Shown one piece after another: positions 51,428-61,200 of a stretch of DNA of 64,000 nt. Location of the stretch: assembly GCA_038234715.1 (NCBI GenBank), contig JBBQTD010000001.1:1-64000 (forward strand), given 5' to 3'. Both the position numbers and the translations under genes were made by a program. The notes under the pieces are model-generated. The model saw only the letters and a program-made list of their open reading frames with translations. It did not search any database and was not told where the DNA came from. Source of the DNA: SZAS-103 sp038234715. Its GTDB lineage: Bacteria > Pseudomonadota > Gammaproteobacteria > Xanthomonadales > Xanthomonadaceae. Numbering within the stretch: the stretch's first letter is position 1; each line of letters begins with the position of its first letter.

Positions 51428-54400
51428 CTATCCGGAAACAGGTTGCGCTGGCGGCGCGGCGCGGTTGGCTGCGCCCTGCAGGGTCTGCACGTCCGGATTG
51501 TTCCATGGTCCGGTCACGTGGTAACGCTTGCGCCCCATCCGCTGCAGCGGGTGCTTGAGGACTTCGCCCGCAACCGCCCCGACCGCCGCGCCAATCGGGC
51601 CACCCGCAATCGCGCCAACCGCAGTGACCAGTCCACCGGCCTTCGGCAGGACTTCGATCGTCTGGTCGTAGCGCTGCGCGACCAGGTCGGCACTGCCGCT
51701 CACATGGATGTCGGCTGCAGGGCCCTTGATCGCGAGGTCGTCGGTGCGTGCCTGGCCGCCAGCAAAGACGAAGCGCCCGCGCAACGTGTCGAAGCTGAAC
51801 CCCTTGTCGAAGAAGTCGCGGAAATCGAGGGTCAATCGCCGCGGCAATTCAGCCAGGCTCACCAGCCCCAATACGCGACCAGCGCCTGGTTTGACTTCCA
51901 GCAGGCGACCCGCGCCGACATCCAGGTCCAGCGTGCCATCCAGCGCCGCGAGCCGGAACGCCGTTGGCGACCCTGGCCAGCCACCCTGCAGCTTAGCCTG
52001 CGTCTTGCCTGCGGCAACCACGCCCTTGAAGCCGAACGCATCGAGCATCTTGCCCAGGCTGTCGGCCTTGAAATCGATCGCGAGGCGCGTGTGCGTGGTT
52101 GCTGGACCCTGTCGCGTCCAGTCGCCTGTCGCAGTCACCGTTTGCGACGGTGAGCTGGTCTCGAGTTGATCGATGTGCAGGCCCTGCGCGATCGGCCGGG
52201 TCTGCAGCAGCAATCGCCCGAGCCTGGCATCGCCAAAGCGCAGATCGGTCACATCCAGGTGCAACGGTGGCACCCTGGTCGGATCGATATCGGTGTCGGT
52301 ATCCCCTGGCAGTGCGCCGGAAGGTGCCGCGCCCGCAGCCGGCGCGCCTGCGCCTGGCCAGTACAGGCGGTCGAACTGGCCGCGGATGCCACGCGCGAGT
52401 TCGGTCGGCACGGTAATGCTGCCGGCCAGTGCATCGCCATCCAGGCGCACCGTGGTCGCATCGGCCTGTCGTGTCATGCGCACCCGGGTGCCAGCGAAAT
52501 GGCGGCCGCCCAGCGCCAGGTTGTCGGCCTGGATGTCGAGGGTCTGCAAGCCTCCGGAACCGCCCGCGCCCTTGGTCGCGAAAGCAATCCATCCAGCCGC
52601 GTCCAGTTCGGGTACCCGACCGGTTGCCGAAAGGCCTTGCGCAGGCAGCGCTCCGGTTGCGTCACCACCACCAAACGCAAGCACCGCGCGGAACGGCTGC
52701 AGGTCGTCGTAGCGGCCGCGCAAGGCAAGCAGATCGCCGAGCCTGACGCTGATGTCGCCCGCACTTGCAGGCAGCAACGTATGCACCTGCAATGCGAGTG
52801 GCTGGCTTGCGGGCTTGTCCAGCGGCGCTGGCAACGTGAGCGTGGCGCCGCGCAGGTCCGATGCAACATTCAGCTGCGCCGGCGCGGCGTGCGCACCCTC
52901 GACGGATTTTGGAACCTTCACTTCCACCGTCCAGGACGTGCGGCCACTGATGATCTGTTTCAGCCAATCAAGGGTCGGGGCGTGCTCGATCAACGTGGTG
53001 GCTGGAAAGGTGCCGCGCAGTTGCGCTGCTACAGCGACGGACGAATCGCCGGTGGCATCGTTGATCGCAAGCCGGAATGTTGCCGGATCGCCATTGACGT
53101 GGACGCTCAGCGCTTCCGCGAGCAGACCGCTCTGGTCGAAGTGGATGTGGCCGTCGACGCCGGTGAACAACAGGTTCCAGCGGCTGTCGTGCAGGCGCGC
53201 GTTCTTGAGAAGGATGTCGCCGTCGACCTTGTGTTCGCCGGGTTCATGGCCCAGTGGCAACTGCAGGTGCAGCGACGCGCCCTGGTCGTCGCCCTGCACG
53301 TCCAGCGCGGCGAATGTGTCCGCGTTGCGCTTCTGCAACGGACTCTGCCTGAGCAGCGTGAGCATCTGCGCGCCGCTGCCCGTCGCCGCCGCCTTGACGT
53401 CGAGGACTGCCGCGTGGAATTCGGGGATGTCGACCGTGATCTGCGGTACCCGGATACCAAGGATGGATGCATTCCCGACCAGGTGCATACCAAGGCCATC
53501 GAACAACAGCCGGGCGTTCACATGCTCTGCGCGTGGCCATTCCGGGTTGAAATGCACGTCCGCGTCGGCGAGGTCTGCGACGGCCTCGAAGCGGCCCTCG
53601 TTGTGGCGGAACGGCCAATCATCAAGATCGCCAGAAACCAGGACGTGTCCGCCAGCCATCTCGCCGCCTTCGATCGCCTCGTCAAGCCACTTGACCGTGT
53701 TGGGCGACATCCTGTGGCGGATCCAGTAGCGCTTTGCGGCGAGCATGTGTGCGGGTTGCACGTTGCTGAAAAGATCCAGCCGGGGACGCGTGCCATCATT
53801 CTTGAAACGCATCGCGAGGCGTGTGTCGAGGTCGATGTCGTCATTGTGCGCACGCAAGCCCGACGATTCGAGCGTCCATGCGTTGCCATCGCGCCATGCG
53901 GCCAGGGTGCCATCAAGTTCCAGGGGGACCGGATCGCCGAACGCGGGAGGCCATGACAGCTTCAGTGGGTGTCGCGCCAACTCGAGCGCAATTGCATCAC
54001 GGTCGAAACGCAAGGTGCCGCCCACGCCTGCAAGCGCGGGGATGTTTCCGACAGGCTGCCAGCTCACATCGTCGAGCACGGCGTGGCCGCGCATCGAGCC
54101 ATCGCTGGTCGATTCGACCCTGAGAGCGCTCAAGCGCAGATTGACAGACGCCTGGGTCAGCCAGTTGCGCAAGCCCGCAGGCACGCGGTCGCTGAGCATC
54201 GCGATCGACAGGATCGCGCCCGCGTCGACGTGCGGCCCCACCAGGACGACGCCACCGGCATCGAGGATCGCAAGACCGTCGAGCGAGTCCTCGCCCGCCG
54301 CGGTACGCAGCCGCAGCCGCGGCGCAACGGCGCGCCAGCCACCGGCGATCTTCTCCCAACGCGCCGACAACCACAGGCCCGGAAGATCGACGTGTGGCAC

Positions 54401-55264
54401 GTTCGCGATTCCGTCGGCCACGATCGGCGCATGGCTGCGGAATAGCAGATCATGCAGGCTTCCATCGACCTGCACCGTCACCACGCGCCGGTCCTCCAGG
54501 GTGCTCCAGATGCCAACCTGGCCGTGCCCGCGCGCCACGTCGGCCCCGGCAAATCCAAGCACCGCGGACCACGGCGCGAGATCGATGTCGTCGCCACCGA
54601 TCCACAGCTTTCCACTGTTGTCGCTGCGATCGAAATCGAGCACGGCAAGCAATGGCGAGCCGCTTGCGGCTGCGACCCGGACACCCGCCCGCATGCGCTT
54701 GGCAGACACGCGCATGCGCAGGTCGACCCGTGGCGACGTGAATGCTATCCCGAGTGCAGGCGCACGCACTGTCAGTCGCGCATCGGTCACCTGCAACTCG
54801 CCCAGACCTTCCAGGTTTGCGAGCGGGTCGTGGTGTTCATCCTCGGTCGGTCCCGCCATTCCGACGAATTGCCAGCGTCCCGTTGCGTCGCGTTCAACAG
54901 TCAGGGCAAGGCCGTGCAGGCGCAATTCGGTGAATGGATGATCCGGAAGCAAGCCCGCATACATTGCGACCAGCAGTTCGGCGCGATCGACCGCGAGTTG
55001 CTGCTTGCCTTCGCCGATCCGCAGGTTGTACAGGGCGAATACCGGACCACGGTTCGTCCAGTAGGCCTGTGCATGGTCGAAATGCATGGGGCGGCCCGAG
55101 CGCGCGATCAGCCATGTGGCGATCCGGTCCGGATGCTGTTGTACGAGCGGCAGCAGGCGGTCGGCGATTGCGACCACCATCGCCAGCAGGATCAGGACGA
55201 GCGAGCAGGTGTAGAACAGGCCACGCCGCGCGTGCCGCATCCCGCGGCGGAGAGGCGTCGGCAT
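51428..55264 (-). CDS. yhdP: YhdP-family AsmA-like lipid-transport protein
   Basis: A 1278-residue protein with an N-terminal membrane anchor (about 14-36, FYTCSLVLILLAMVVAIADR) and a very long periplasmic beta-rich body. Segments such as LRIGEGKQQLAVDRAELLVA near the N-terminus and GRLLEVKPGAGRVLGLVSLA, RLTLDFRDFFDKGFSFDTLR, GAVAGEVLKHPLQRMGRKRYHVTG near the C-terminus are typical of the YhdP/TIGR02099 family. In E. coli YhdP with TamB and YdbH carries phospholipids to the outer membrane through a hydrophobic groove. Its start lies 19 bp after the rng stop. Length is typical. Confidence 0.92.
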   Translation of the reverse strand: MPTPLRRGMRHARRGLFYTCSLVLILLAMVVAIADRLLPLVQQHPDRIATWLIARSGRPMHFDHAQAYWTNRGPVFALYNLRIGEGKQQLAVDRAELLVAMYAGLLPDHPFTELRLHGLALTVERDATGRWQFVGMAGPTEDEHHDPLANLEGLGELQVTDARLTVRAPALGIAFTSPRVDLRMRVSAKRMRAGVRVAAASGSPLLAVLDFDRSDNSGKLWIGGDDIDLAPWSAVLGFAGADVARGHGQVGIWSTLEDRRVVTVQVDGSLHDLLFRSHAPIVADGIANVPHVDLPGLWLSARWEKIAGGWRAVAPRLRLRTAAGEDSLDGLAILDAGGVVLVGPHVDAGAILSIAMLSDRVPAGLRNWLTQASVNLRLSALRVESTSDGSMRGHAVLDDVSWQPVGNIPALAGVGGTLRFDRDAIALELARHPLKLSWPPAFGDPVPLELDGTLAAWRDGNAWTLESSGLRAHNDDIDLDTRLAMRFKNDGTRPRLDLFSNVQPAHMLAAKRYWIRHRMSPNTVKWLDEAIEGGEMAGGHVLVSGDLDDWPFRHNEGRFEAVADLADADVHFNPEWPRAEHVNARLLFDGLGMHLVGNASILGIRVPQITVDIPEFHAAVLDVKAAATGSGAQMLTLLRQSPLQKRNADTFAALDVQGDDQGASLHLQLPLGHEPGEHKVDGDILLKNARLHDSRWNLLFTGVDGHIHFDQSGLLAEALSVHVNGDPATFRLAINDATGDSSVAVAAQLRGTFPATTLIEHAPTLDWLKQIISGRTSWTVEVKVPKSVEGAHAAPAQLNVASDLRGATLTLPAPLDKPASQPLALQVHTLLPASAGDISVRLGDLLALRGRYDDLQPFRAVLAFGGGDATGALPAQGLSATGRVPELDAAGWIAFATKGAGGSGGLQTLDIQADNLALGGRHFAGTRVRMTRQADATTVRLDGDALAGSITVPTELARGIRGQFDRLYWPGAGAPAAGAAPSGALPGDTDTDIDPTRVPPLHLDVTDLRFGDARLGRLLLQTRPIAQGLHIDQLETSSPSQTVTATGDWTRQGPATTHTRLAIDFKADSLGKMLDAFGFKGVVAAGKTQAKLQGGWPGSPTAFRLAALDGTLDLDVGAGRLLEVKPGAGRVLGLVSLAELPRRLTLDFRDFFDKGFSFDTLRGRFVFAGGQARTDDLAIKGPAADIHVSGSADLVAQRYDQTIEVLPKAGGLVTAVGAIAGGPIGAAVGAVAGEVLKHPLQRMGRKRYHVTGPWNNPDVQTLQGAANRAAPPAQPVSG

Positions 55265-55283
55265 TCAGCGATCCCGCGGCGCG

Positions 55284-56792
55284 CTAGAGCAGGACGACAT
55301 CGTATTGCTCCTGCTGGCATTGCTCGTCGGCCTGGAAACGGATGCCCTTGCCGAGGAACTCCTCGAGTTCGAGCACAGCGGCGGACTCTTCTTCCATGAC
55401 GCGCGCAACGACCATTGGCGCAGCGATCACCAACAGCTGCGATGCCTCGAACTGGCGCACTGCGCGGGTGATCTCGCGAAAGATCTCGTAGACCACCGTT
55501 TCGGCTGTGCGCAGGCTACCGCGCCCGGAGCATGTCGGGCATGGTTCGCACAGCTGGCGCTCCAGGCTTTCGGTGGTCCTCTTGCGGGTCATCTCCACCA
55601 GCCCCAACGGCGAGAATTCATGCACGCCGGTGCGGGCATGGTCGCCCGCAAGTGCCTTCTCCAGCGTGCGTAGCACCTGCCTGCGGTGTTCCGGGTCGTT
55701 CATGTCGATGAAGTCGATGATGATGATGCCGCCCAGATTACGCAGGCGAAGCTGACGCGCGACCGACTGCGCGGCTTCGAGGTTCGTGCGATAGACGGTT
55801 TCCTCCAGGTTGCGCTGGCCGAGGAACGAGCCGGTGTTGACGTCCACGGTCGTCATTGCCTCGGTCTGGTCGATCACCAGGTAGCCGCCGGACTTCAGCG
55901 CCACGTTCTTCTGCAACGCGCGCTGAATCTCGTCTTCGACGCCATACAGGTCGAACACCGGGCGTTCGCCCGCGTAATGCTCTATCCGATCGACCAGGGT
56001 CGGCATGAACTGCTGCACGAATTCCTGCAGCCGCAGCATGGTTTCGCGGGAATCCACGCGCACCTTCTCGATCGTCTCGTGCATGAGGTCGCGCATCGCG
56101 CGCAATGGCAGCGGAAGGTCTTCATAGATGCGCTGGCCCACGGCACTTTGCTGGATCGCCGAGCCGATCATCTCCCACGCACGCCGCAGGTAGGCCACAT
56201 CGTCCCCAAGCGCCTGCGCAAAGCAACCTTCGGCGTTCGTGCGCACGATGTAACCCATCGGCGAGTCGCCACATAGCTCGGCCATGATGGATTTCAATCG
56301 CGCACGCTCGTCCTCGCCCTCGATGCGCGCCGATACGCCCAGCACGCGCACGTAAGGCATCAACACCAGGTATCTCGATGGAATGCTCAGCTGCGTGGTG
56401 AGTCGGGCGCCCTTGCTGCCGATCGGATCCTTCACGACCTGGACGACGATTTGCTGGCCTTCATGCAGGAGTTCATTGATCGCCGGGACTGGTGGCTGCT
56501 GCGCGGGTTGCAGCTGGACGGCCGGCTCTGACATGTTATCGCTTTCGACTTCCGCCGCCGGATGCGCCGCGCGCATGATGTCCGATGCATGCAGGAAGGC
56601 GGCCCGTTCAAGGCCGATGTCGACGAACGCCGCCTGCATGCCGGGCATCACCCGTTGCACACGGCCCTTGTAGATGTTTCCGACATAGCCGCGGCGCGCG
56701 GCGCGCTCGATCTGCACTTCCTGCAGCATGCCGTTCTCGACCAGCGCGACGCGGGTTTCGCGCGGAGTGACGTTGATCAATATTTCACTCAT
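55284..56792 (-). CDS. rng: Ribonuclease G
   Basis: A 502-residue endoribonuclease of the RNase E/G family that matures the 5' end of 16S rRNA and turns over mRNA. It starts MSEILINVTPRETRVALVEN. The S1 domain (GNIYKGRVQRVMPGMQAAFV) is interrupted by an acidic Pro/Gln-rich insert (about 70-95). The catalytic DNase-I-like part has TTVDVNTGSFLG and GGIIIIDFIDM (the metal-binding aspartates). The zinc-link is CEPCPTCSGRG. The absence of a long C-terminal scaffold marks it as RNase G. Confidence 0.95.
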   Translation of the reverse strand: MSEILINVTPRETRVALVENGMLQEVQIERAARRGYVGNIYKGRVQRVMPGMQAAFVDIGLERAAFLHASDIMRAAHPAAEVESDNMSEPAVQLQPAQQPPVPAINELLHEGQQIVVQVVKDPIGSKGARLTTQLSIPSRYLVLMPYVRVLGVSARIEGEDERARLKSIMAELCGDSPMGYIVRTNAEGCFAQALGDDVAYLRRAWEMIGSAIQQSAVGQRIYEDLPLPLRAMRDLMHETIEKVRVDSRETMLRLQEFVQQFMPTLVDRIEHYAGERPVFDLYGVEDEIQRALQKNVALKSGGYLVIDQTEAMTTVDVNTGSFLGQRNLEETVYRTNLEAAQSVARQLRLRNLGGIIIIDFIDMNDPEHRRQVLRTLEKALAGDHARTGVHEFSPLGLVEMTRKRTTESLERQLCEPCPTCSGRGSLRTAETVVYEIFREITRAVRQFEASQLLVIAAPMVVARVMEEESAAVLELEEFLGKGIRFQADEQCQQEQYDVVLL

Positions 56793-56931
56793 CCGCGGCC
56801 GTAAACCGTGAATGGTGAATCGTGAAGAGCAAGAGCGGGCTCATTTTCATCTTCCTGTTGTCAAGCGAACCAGATCCTCTCCGGATGGCCGCGAGCGATG
56901 CGTCGTGCTTTTCATCAGTCACCATTCCGAT

Positions 56932-57501
56932 TCACAGGCTCATGCCAAAGGCGTGAAGCATCGTGGCCGTCTCGAACAGTGGCAAGCCCATCACGCCCGA
57001 ATAGCTACCGGACAGGTGCTCAATGAACATCGCGGCGCGACCCTGGATCGCATAGCCGCCCGCCTTCCCACGCCACTCACCGGTTGCAACATAACTGGCA
57101 ATCGCCTCCGTGGTCAGTGCGCTGACGCGCACTTCGGAAATCGATTCCGCGCGCATTTCACGCCCCGCGCTGAGCAGCCATACCACGCTGATCACCAGGT
57201 GCGCGCGACCGGCGAGCTCGGCCAGCATGGCGGTCGCATCCCCGGAGTCCATGGGCTTTCCCAGCACCCGGTCGTCAACGATGACCTCGGTGTCCGCACC
57301 CAGCACGAGCGCGTCCGGATTCGACATCACCCTCAACAATCCCGCCCCCGCCTTCTCGCGTGCGACACGGCTGACGTAATCGTGCGGCGGTTCGCCGGGA
57401 AGGCGCAGTTCCGGAACAGTCACGTCGAGCAAACCAGGTTCGACGCCGATCTGGCGTAACAGTTCCAGCCGACGCGGGGATTGCGAAGCGAGATAGAGCA
57501 T
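56932..57501 (-). CDS. maf: Maf-family nucleoside triphosphate pyrophosphatase
   Basis: A 189-residue protein started at 57501 (MLYLASQSPRRLELLRQIGV). The Maf signatures SQSPRR, LVLGADTEVIVDDRVLGKP and GGYAIQGRAAMFIEHLSGSY are present. The subfamily matches the YhdE/MafA type that hydrolyses dTTP, UTP and related modified nucleotides, limiting their incorporation. rng follows after about 140 bp that contain a GTGAATGGTGAATCG simple repeat. Confidence 0.93.
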   Translation of the reverse strand: MLYLASQSPRRLELLRQIGVEPGLLDVTVPELRLPGEPPHDYVSRVAREKAGAGLLRVMSNPDALVLGADTEVIVDDRVLGKPMDSGDATAMLAELAGRAHLVISVVWLLSAGREMRAESISEVRVSALTTEAIASYVATGEWRGKAGGYAIQGRAAMFIEHLSGSYSGVMGLPLFETATMLHAFGMSL

Positions 57502-57619
57502 TCGTGGAGCATAACCGTTCGACTGTTGCGAACTCGCGCGCACTTGTTTGGATTGCGTTATCCAGACGCATGCTTTGAGGCTTGGGCAATCGATTCGTAC
57601 CAAGACTGTTTCATGACAC

Positions 57620-57649
57620 TTGACAACTGCCCAATCTAAATCCTATAAA
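57620..57649 (+). promoter_or_regulatory. Sigma-70 promoter of the Rrf2 gene
   Basis: TTGACA (57620-57625), an 18-bp spacer and TATAAA (57644-57649). The predicted transcription start near 57656 leaves only about 7-16 bases before the start codon (57663 or 57672), so the message would be leaderless or nearly so. No Shine-Dalgarno is visible. The AT-rich core could also hold the protein's own operator. Confidence 0.7.
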
Positions 57650-57662
57650 TTTGCTCTGAATT

Positions 57663-58145
57663 ATGTTGACCATGAAATGCAAGTACGCCCTGCGCGCCTT
57701 GTGCGCCCTCGCAAACGCTCATCCCGAACGCGTGCAGGCGCGGCAAATCGCCGCCGTGGCCGACGTTCCGGAAAAGTTTCTGGAAGCCATCCTGGTTGAG
57801 TTGCGCAAGGCCGGCATCGTCGCCAGCAAGCGTGGCGTACAGGGTGGTCATGCGCTTGCACGTCCGCCCGAACGCATCATGGTCGGCGACATCATCCGCA
57901 CCCTCGATGGCCCGCTCGCGCCGATCCGCTGCGCGAGCGTGACCGCTTATCGCGCATGCAGCGATTGTCCGGAGCCGGAAGCGTGCGCACTGCGCGTGCT
58001 GATGGGCGACGTACGCGATGCGATGTCGGAAGTGGTCGACAACCGCAGCCTGCAGCAACTCGCTGCGGATACCCAACGCCTGCACCGCAAACGCGCACGT
58101 GCCATCGCCCGGGAGGATCGCAAGCCCGTGACCAAGCCCAGCTGA
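57663..58145 (+). CDS. Rrf2-family transcriptional regulator
   Basis: A 160-residue winged-helix regulator (or 157 if started at ATG 57672). The Rrf2 core is present: KYALRALCALANAHPERVQA, PEKFLEAILVELRKAGIVAS and KRGVQGGHALARPPERIMVG. A cluster of cysteines (IRCASVTAYRACSDCPEPEACAL) resembles the Fe-S or cysteine-sensing region of IscR/CymR-like proteins. It sits upstream of a CysA-type ATPase gene, so control of sulfur uptake is a reasonable inference. Confidence 0.88.
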   Translation: MLTMKCKYALRALCALANAHPERVQARQIAAVADVPEKFLEAILVELRKAGIVASKRGVQGGHALARPPERIMVGDIIRTLDGPLAPIRCASVTAYRACSDCPEPEACALRVLMGDVRDAMSEVVDNRSLQQLAADTQRLHRKRARAIAREDRKPVTKPS

Positions 58146-58146
58146 C

Positions 58147-58308
58147 AACGATTGCCTGAACCTGCAGACAGGCGACGGCTATCGCTTCACCTGGCTGCGA
58201 AAGCTCTCCAATCACAATGGCGCATTTCAGCTCGCGAATGACGAAGCCAAGGTGGAGATTCTTTACGACGAATCGAACGACACGGCGCCGTCGCGGTCAC
58301 GACAGTGA
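58147..58308 (+). pseudogene. Protein-like fragment without a start, between Rrf2 and cysA
   Basis: One frame reads DNDCLNLQTGDGYRFTWLRK, then LSNHNGAFQLANDEAKVEIL before TGA at 58306-58308. The composition is strikingly protein-like for intergenic DNA. No ATG, GTG or TTG begins it. A following short frame (VMVPLALLTPVLKLSPEWRR, about 58306-58398) is hydrophobic and also lacks context. These may be remains of a gene once located between the regulator and cysA. The 58309-58519 stretch holds nothing else. Confidence 0.35.
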
Positions 58309-58519
58309 TGGTGCCGCTGGCCTTGCTCACGCCCGTGCTCAAGCTCTCGCCGGAATGGCGACGCGGCGGTGCGCTCGCGCGTCGTCGTTGGCATTGAGGC
58401 CGCGGGATTGGACACGCTTGAAGCAGATGGACCGATGCTCCATCCTTTCTGTCCCCGCCGAAGCGCGAGGGAGATCGGAAGCGCTCATCCTTGAGCCTCG
58501 CAACAAACAAGGGCGCGGC

Positions 58520-59566
58520 ATGAATATCGTGATCGAAGGATTGCACAAGCGCTTCGGCACGTTTCCCGCACTGCGCGGCGTGGACCTGAAGATCGCATCG
58601 GGCGGGTTGCTCGCGTTGCTGGGCCCATCGGGGTCTGGCAAGACGACGCTGCTGCGCACGCTTGCAGGGCTGGAAGAACCCGATAGCGGTCGCATCCTGT
58701 TCGGCGAGCGCGACGCGACGCGTCTGAGCCTGCGCGAGCGTCGCGTTGGCCTCGTGTTTCAGCACTACGCGTTGTTCCCGCACCTGTCGGTGTTCGAGAA
58801 CGTCGCGTTCGGACTGCGCTCGCGGCGGCGGCGCGAACGCCCCGCGCGAGCGGACATGCAAACGCGCGTGCTCGAACTGCTCGAGCGCATGCAGATCGGC
58901 GAATTGCGCGAGCGCCTGCCCGATCAGCTCTCCGGCGGCCAGAAGCAGCGCGTTGCGCTGGCCCGCGCGATGGCGATCGAACCGTCGGTTCTGCTGCTCG
59001 ACGAGCCATTCGGCGCGCTCGACGCAAAAGTGCGCATCGAGTTGCGGCGCTGGCTGCGGCATATCCACGAAGAGACGGGCTACACCACCGTGTTCGTCAC
59101 CCACGATCAGGAGGAGGCGCTCGAACTCGCCGATCGCGTGGTCGTGATGCGCGAAGGCACGATCCAGCAGGACGGCACGCCCGAGCAGGTCTACGCCCAA
59201 CCAGCCAGCGCGTTCGTGTACGACTTCCTGGGCCGCTCGAACTGCGTCGTCGGGACGGTGCATGCCGGCAGCTTCCGCGCCGATGGTTGCGAGGTGGCGT
59301 TCGCTTGCGAACACGTGGTCGACGGACCCGCCCAGATGTATGCGCGCCCACACGATCTCGCACTGGTCGGAGCCGGCGCTGGTTTCGCTGCGCATGTGAT
59401 CGATGTTCGCCAGCTTGCAGGCCGCAGCGTGCTGACGCTGCAACCTGCACAGCAACCGCGTGCGCTCGAGATGGATGTCGGCAACGGCGCGCAGCATGGA
59501 TTGCCCGGGCCCGGCGACCTGGTCGCGGTGCTTCCACGTCGGTACCAGGTGTTCGCCGGCGCCTGA
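58520..59566 (+). CDS. cysA: CysA-type sulfate/thiosulfate ABC transporter ATPase (orphan)
   Basis: A 348-residue ATPase started at 58520 (MNIVIEGLHKRFGTFPALRG), preceded by AAGGGCGCG. Walker A is LLGPSGSGKTTLLRTLAGLE, the signature is QLSGGQKQRVALARAMA, Walker B is VLLLDEPFGALDA, and the switch His is in VFVTHDQEEALELADRV. The C-terminal part has the CysA-type TOBE region (YARPHDLALVG). The permease genes cysT and cysW and the binding protein are not adjacent, so partners must be elsewhere. A role as the missing ModC for modAB cannot be excluded, but sequence favours CysA. Confidence 0.85.
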   Translation: MNIVIEGLHKRFGTFPALRGVDLKIASGGLLALLGPSGSGKTTLLRTLAGLEEPDSGRILFGERDATRLSLRERRVGLVFQHYALFPHLSVFENVAFGLRSRRRRERPARADMQTRVLELLERMQIGELRERLPDQLSGGQKQRVALARAMAIEPSVLLLDEPFGALDAKVRIELRRWLRHIHEETGYTTVFVTHDQEEALELADRVVVMREGTIQQDGTPEQVYAQPASAFVYDFLGRSNCVVGTVHAGSFRADGCEVAFACEHVVDGPAQMYARPHDLALVGAGAGFAAHVIDVRQLAGRSVLTLQPAQQPRALEMDVGNGAQHGLPGPGDLVAVLPRRYQVFAGA

Positions 59567-59663
59567 CGTGCCCCATCCAGCCTGGTCCTGCGGGAGAAGG
59601 CTTGGGCCATCGCTTGTGCAGCCGCTCGGGGTATCGTGTCCGAAACCATCCGGAGCCGCGCCA

Positions 59664-60392
59664 ATGTCCAGTACCGTTCTCGCCTGTCGCCTCGCCCCAT
59701 TGACGCTGCTGATGGCGTCGCTCGCAGTGGCACAGCCCGCGCCACCGACGCTTTCCGCCGACGCGACCTTGCTGGAGGTCAATGCGCATGGCGAAACCAC
59801 GCGTGCGCCCGATCTCGCACAGGTTTCCGCAGGCGTGGTCACCGAGAACGTCGATGCCAACGGAGCGATGCGCGCGAATGCGCAACGCATGAGCGCTGTG
59901 ATAGCGGCACTCAAGCAGGCGGGGGTCGTCGAACGCGACATCCAGACATCGAACATCAGCCTTGAGCCCCAGTACCGCAACGGTCCCAACCAGAAGCCGA
60001 CCATCACCGGCTACCAGGTCAGCAACACCGTCAACGTGCGCCTGCGGGACCTCGCGAAAATTGGCGACGTGCTAGACGTGCTGGTCAAGCTTGGCGTGAA
60101 CCAGATCAACGGACCGACGTTCAGCCTCGACAAGCCCGATGCGGCGATGGACGAGGCCCGCGCAGACGCCGTCAAGCATGCGCAGGCACGCGCCGACCTG
60201 TATGCGGCCGCGACGGGGCTGAAGGTGCGGCGCATCGTGCGCATTTCCGAGTCCGGCGAGAATGCGCACCCACCGCGGCCCATGATGATGTCTCGCGCCA
60301 TGCTCGCCAGTAGTAGCGAGCCGACCCCGGTCGCGAGCGGCGAGAACACCATCGGCGTGGATCTCGATGTCGTGTACGAGTTGGGGCGCTGA
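59664..60392 (+). CDS. Exported SIMPL-domain (DUF541) protein
   Basis: A 242-residue exported protein. The start at 59664 is preceded by CGGAGCC and begins MSSTVLACRLAPLTLLMASL (signal peptide, cleavage near VAQP). The SIMPL fold is marked by LEVNAHGETTRAPDLAQVSA, MSAVIAALKQAGVVERDIQT, ITGYQVSNTVNVRLRDL and the C-terminal DEARADAVKHAQARADLYAA. The E. coli relative YggE is linked to oxidative-stress tolerance; the biochemical role is unknown. Confidence 0.88.
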   Translation: MSSTVLACRLAPLTLLMASLAVAQPAPPTLSADATLLEVNAHGETTRAPDLAQVSAGVVTENVDANGAMRANAQRMSAVIAALKQAGVVERDIQTSNISLEPQYRNGPNQKPTITGYQVSNTVNVRLRDLAKIGDVLDVLVKLGVNQINGPTFSLDKPDAAMDEARADAVKHAQARADLYAAATGLKVRRIVRISESGENAHPPRPMMMSRAMLASSSEPTPVASGENTIGVDLDVVYELGR

Positions 60393-60546
60393 CGCCTACT
60401 GCCTGCCCGGGGCAATGCATCGGCTTGTGTATCACAGACCCATGGATCCTTTAGGGAAACCGCAATGCGACGGCTCCGCGCATGTGCGCCCGCCCATGGA
60501 CTAGACTCGCAACCAACCGTATTTCGCCAACCCCGGGCCTGCGCGC

Positions 60547-61200
60547 ATGAATCGTTCCACACGCATCTGTGTTGCAACAGTCGGCATGGCAATGCTTGCA
60601 CTATCGCAAATGTCCATCGCGCAGCCCGCCACCACGCAGGTCAACAATCCTTCTCGCGCTGCCGAAAAAGGCTGCGCGTGGGAGAAGTTTTCGGATGCTG
60701 GGCTCGGACTCGATGCCTGGGTGCAGCGCTGCGACCTCGGCAAGCGCAAGATAGATTTCGTGGTCCGCGAACACGCGCTCGCGCAGCGTTACTCCGACAG
60801 CAGCGGCGCGCCGGAACTCGTAATCGCGGTGATGGACCTGCTGCCGGCGGAAACGCCCGAGCACGGTATCGCGCGCCTGTTTGCGGCGCGAACCAACAGC
60901 AAACTCGCAGCGCAATGCGTGCTCACGCCGTATCGCGGCGAGGCCAGGGGACTGGGCGGGGTGACGCCACCTGGTGTGAGGCGCTATACGTTCGTGCCGG
61001 ACGCGGCGCTGAAGAAAAAGCTCAAGGCGAAAGCCGATCCAAATGATGTTCCGCCTCCGCCATGCGGCGCGTGGGGCGACGATCCCGACGGTGTCCAGTA
61101 CTTCGAGGCACAACCCGGCAGCGGCGTGCAGAAGGTGCTGTTCGTACGGCTGGGCCAGGACGAGCCACTCTTCGACGAGGCGACGTTGCGCCTGCGATAG
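60547..61200 (+). CDS. Exported hypothetical protein
   Basis: A 217-residue protein with a signal peptide (MNRSTRICVATVGMAMLALS, cleavage near SIAQ). The mature part has two cysteine pairs (KGCAWEKFSDAG/WVQRCDLG and AAQCVLTPY/PPPPCGAWG), suggesting disulfides, and ends with an acidic strand. It resembles DUF1311-type or other small periplasmic proteins only in outline; no family can be named. A CTAGACTC octamer at 60501-60508 lies 39 bases before the start. Confidence 0.7.
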   Translation: MNRSTRICVATVGMAMLALSQMSIAQPATTQVNNPSRAAEKGCAWEKFSDAGLGLDAWVQRCDLGKRKIDFVVREHALAQRYSDSSGAPELVIAVMDLLPAETPEHGIARLFAARTNSKLAAQCVLTPYRGEARGLGGVTPPGVRRYTFVPDAALKKKLKAKADPNDVPPPPCGAWGDDPDGVQYFEAQPGSGVQKVLFVRLGQDEPLFDEATLRLR

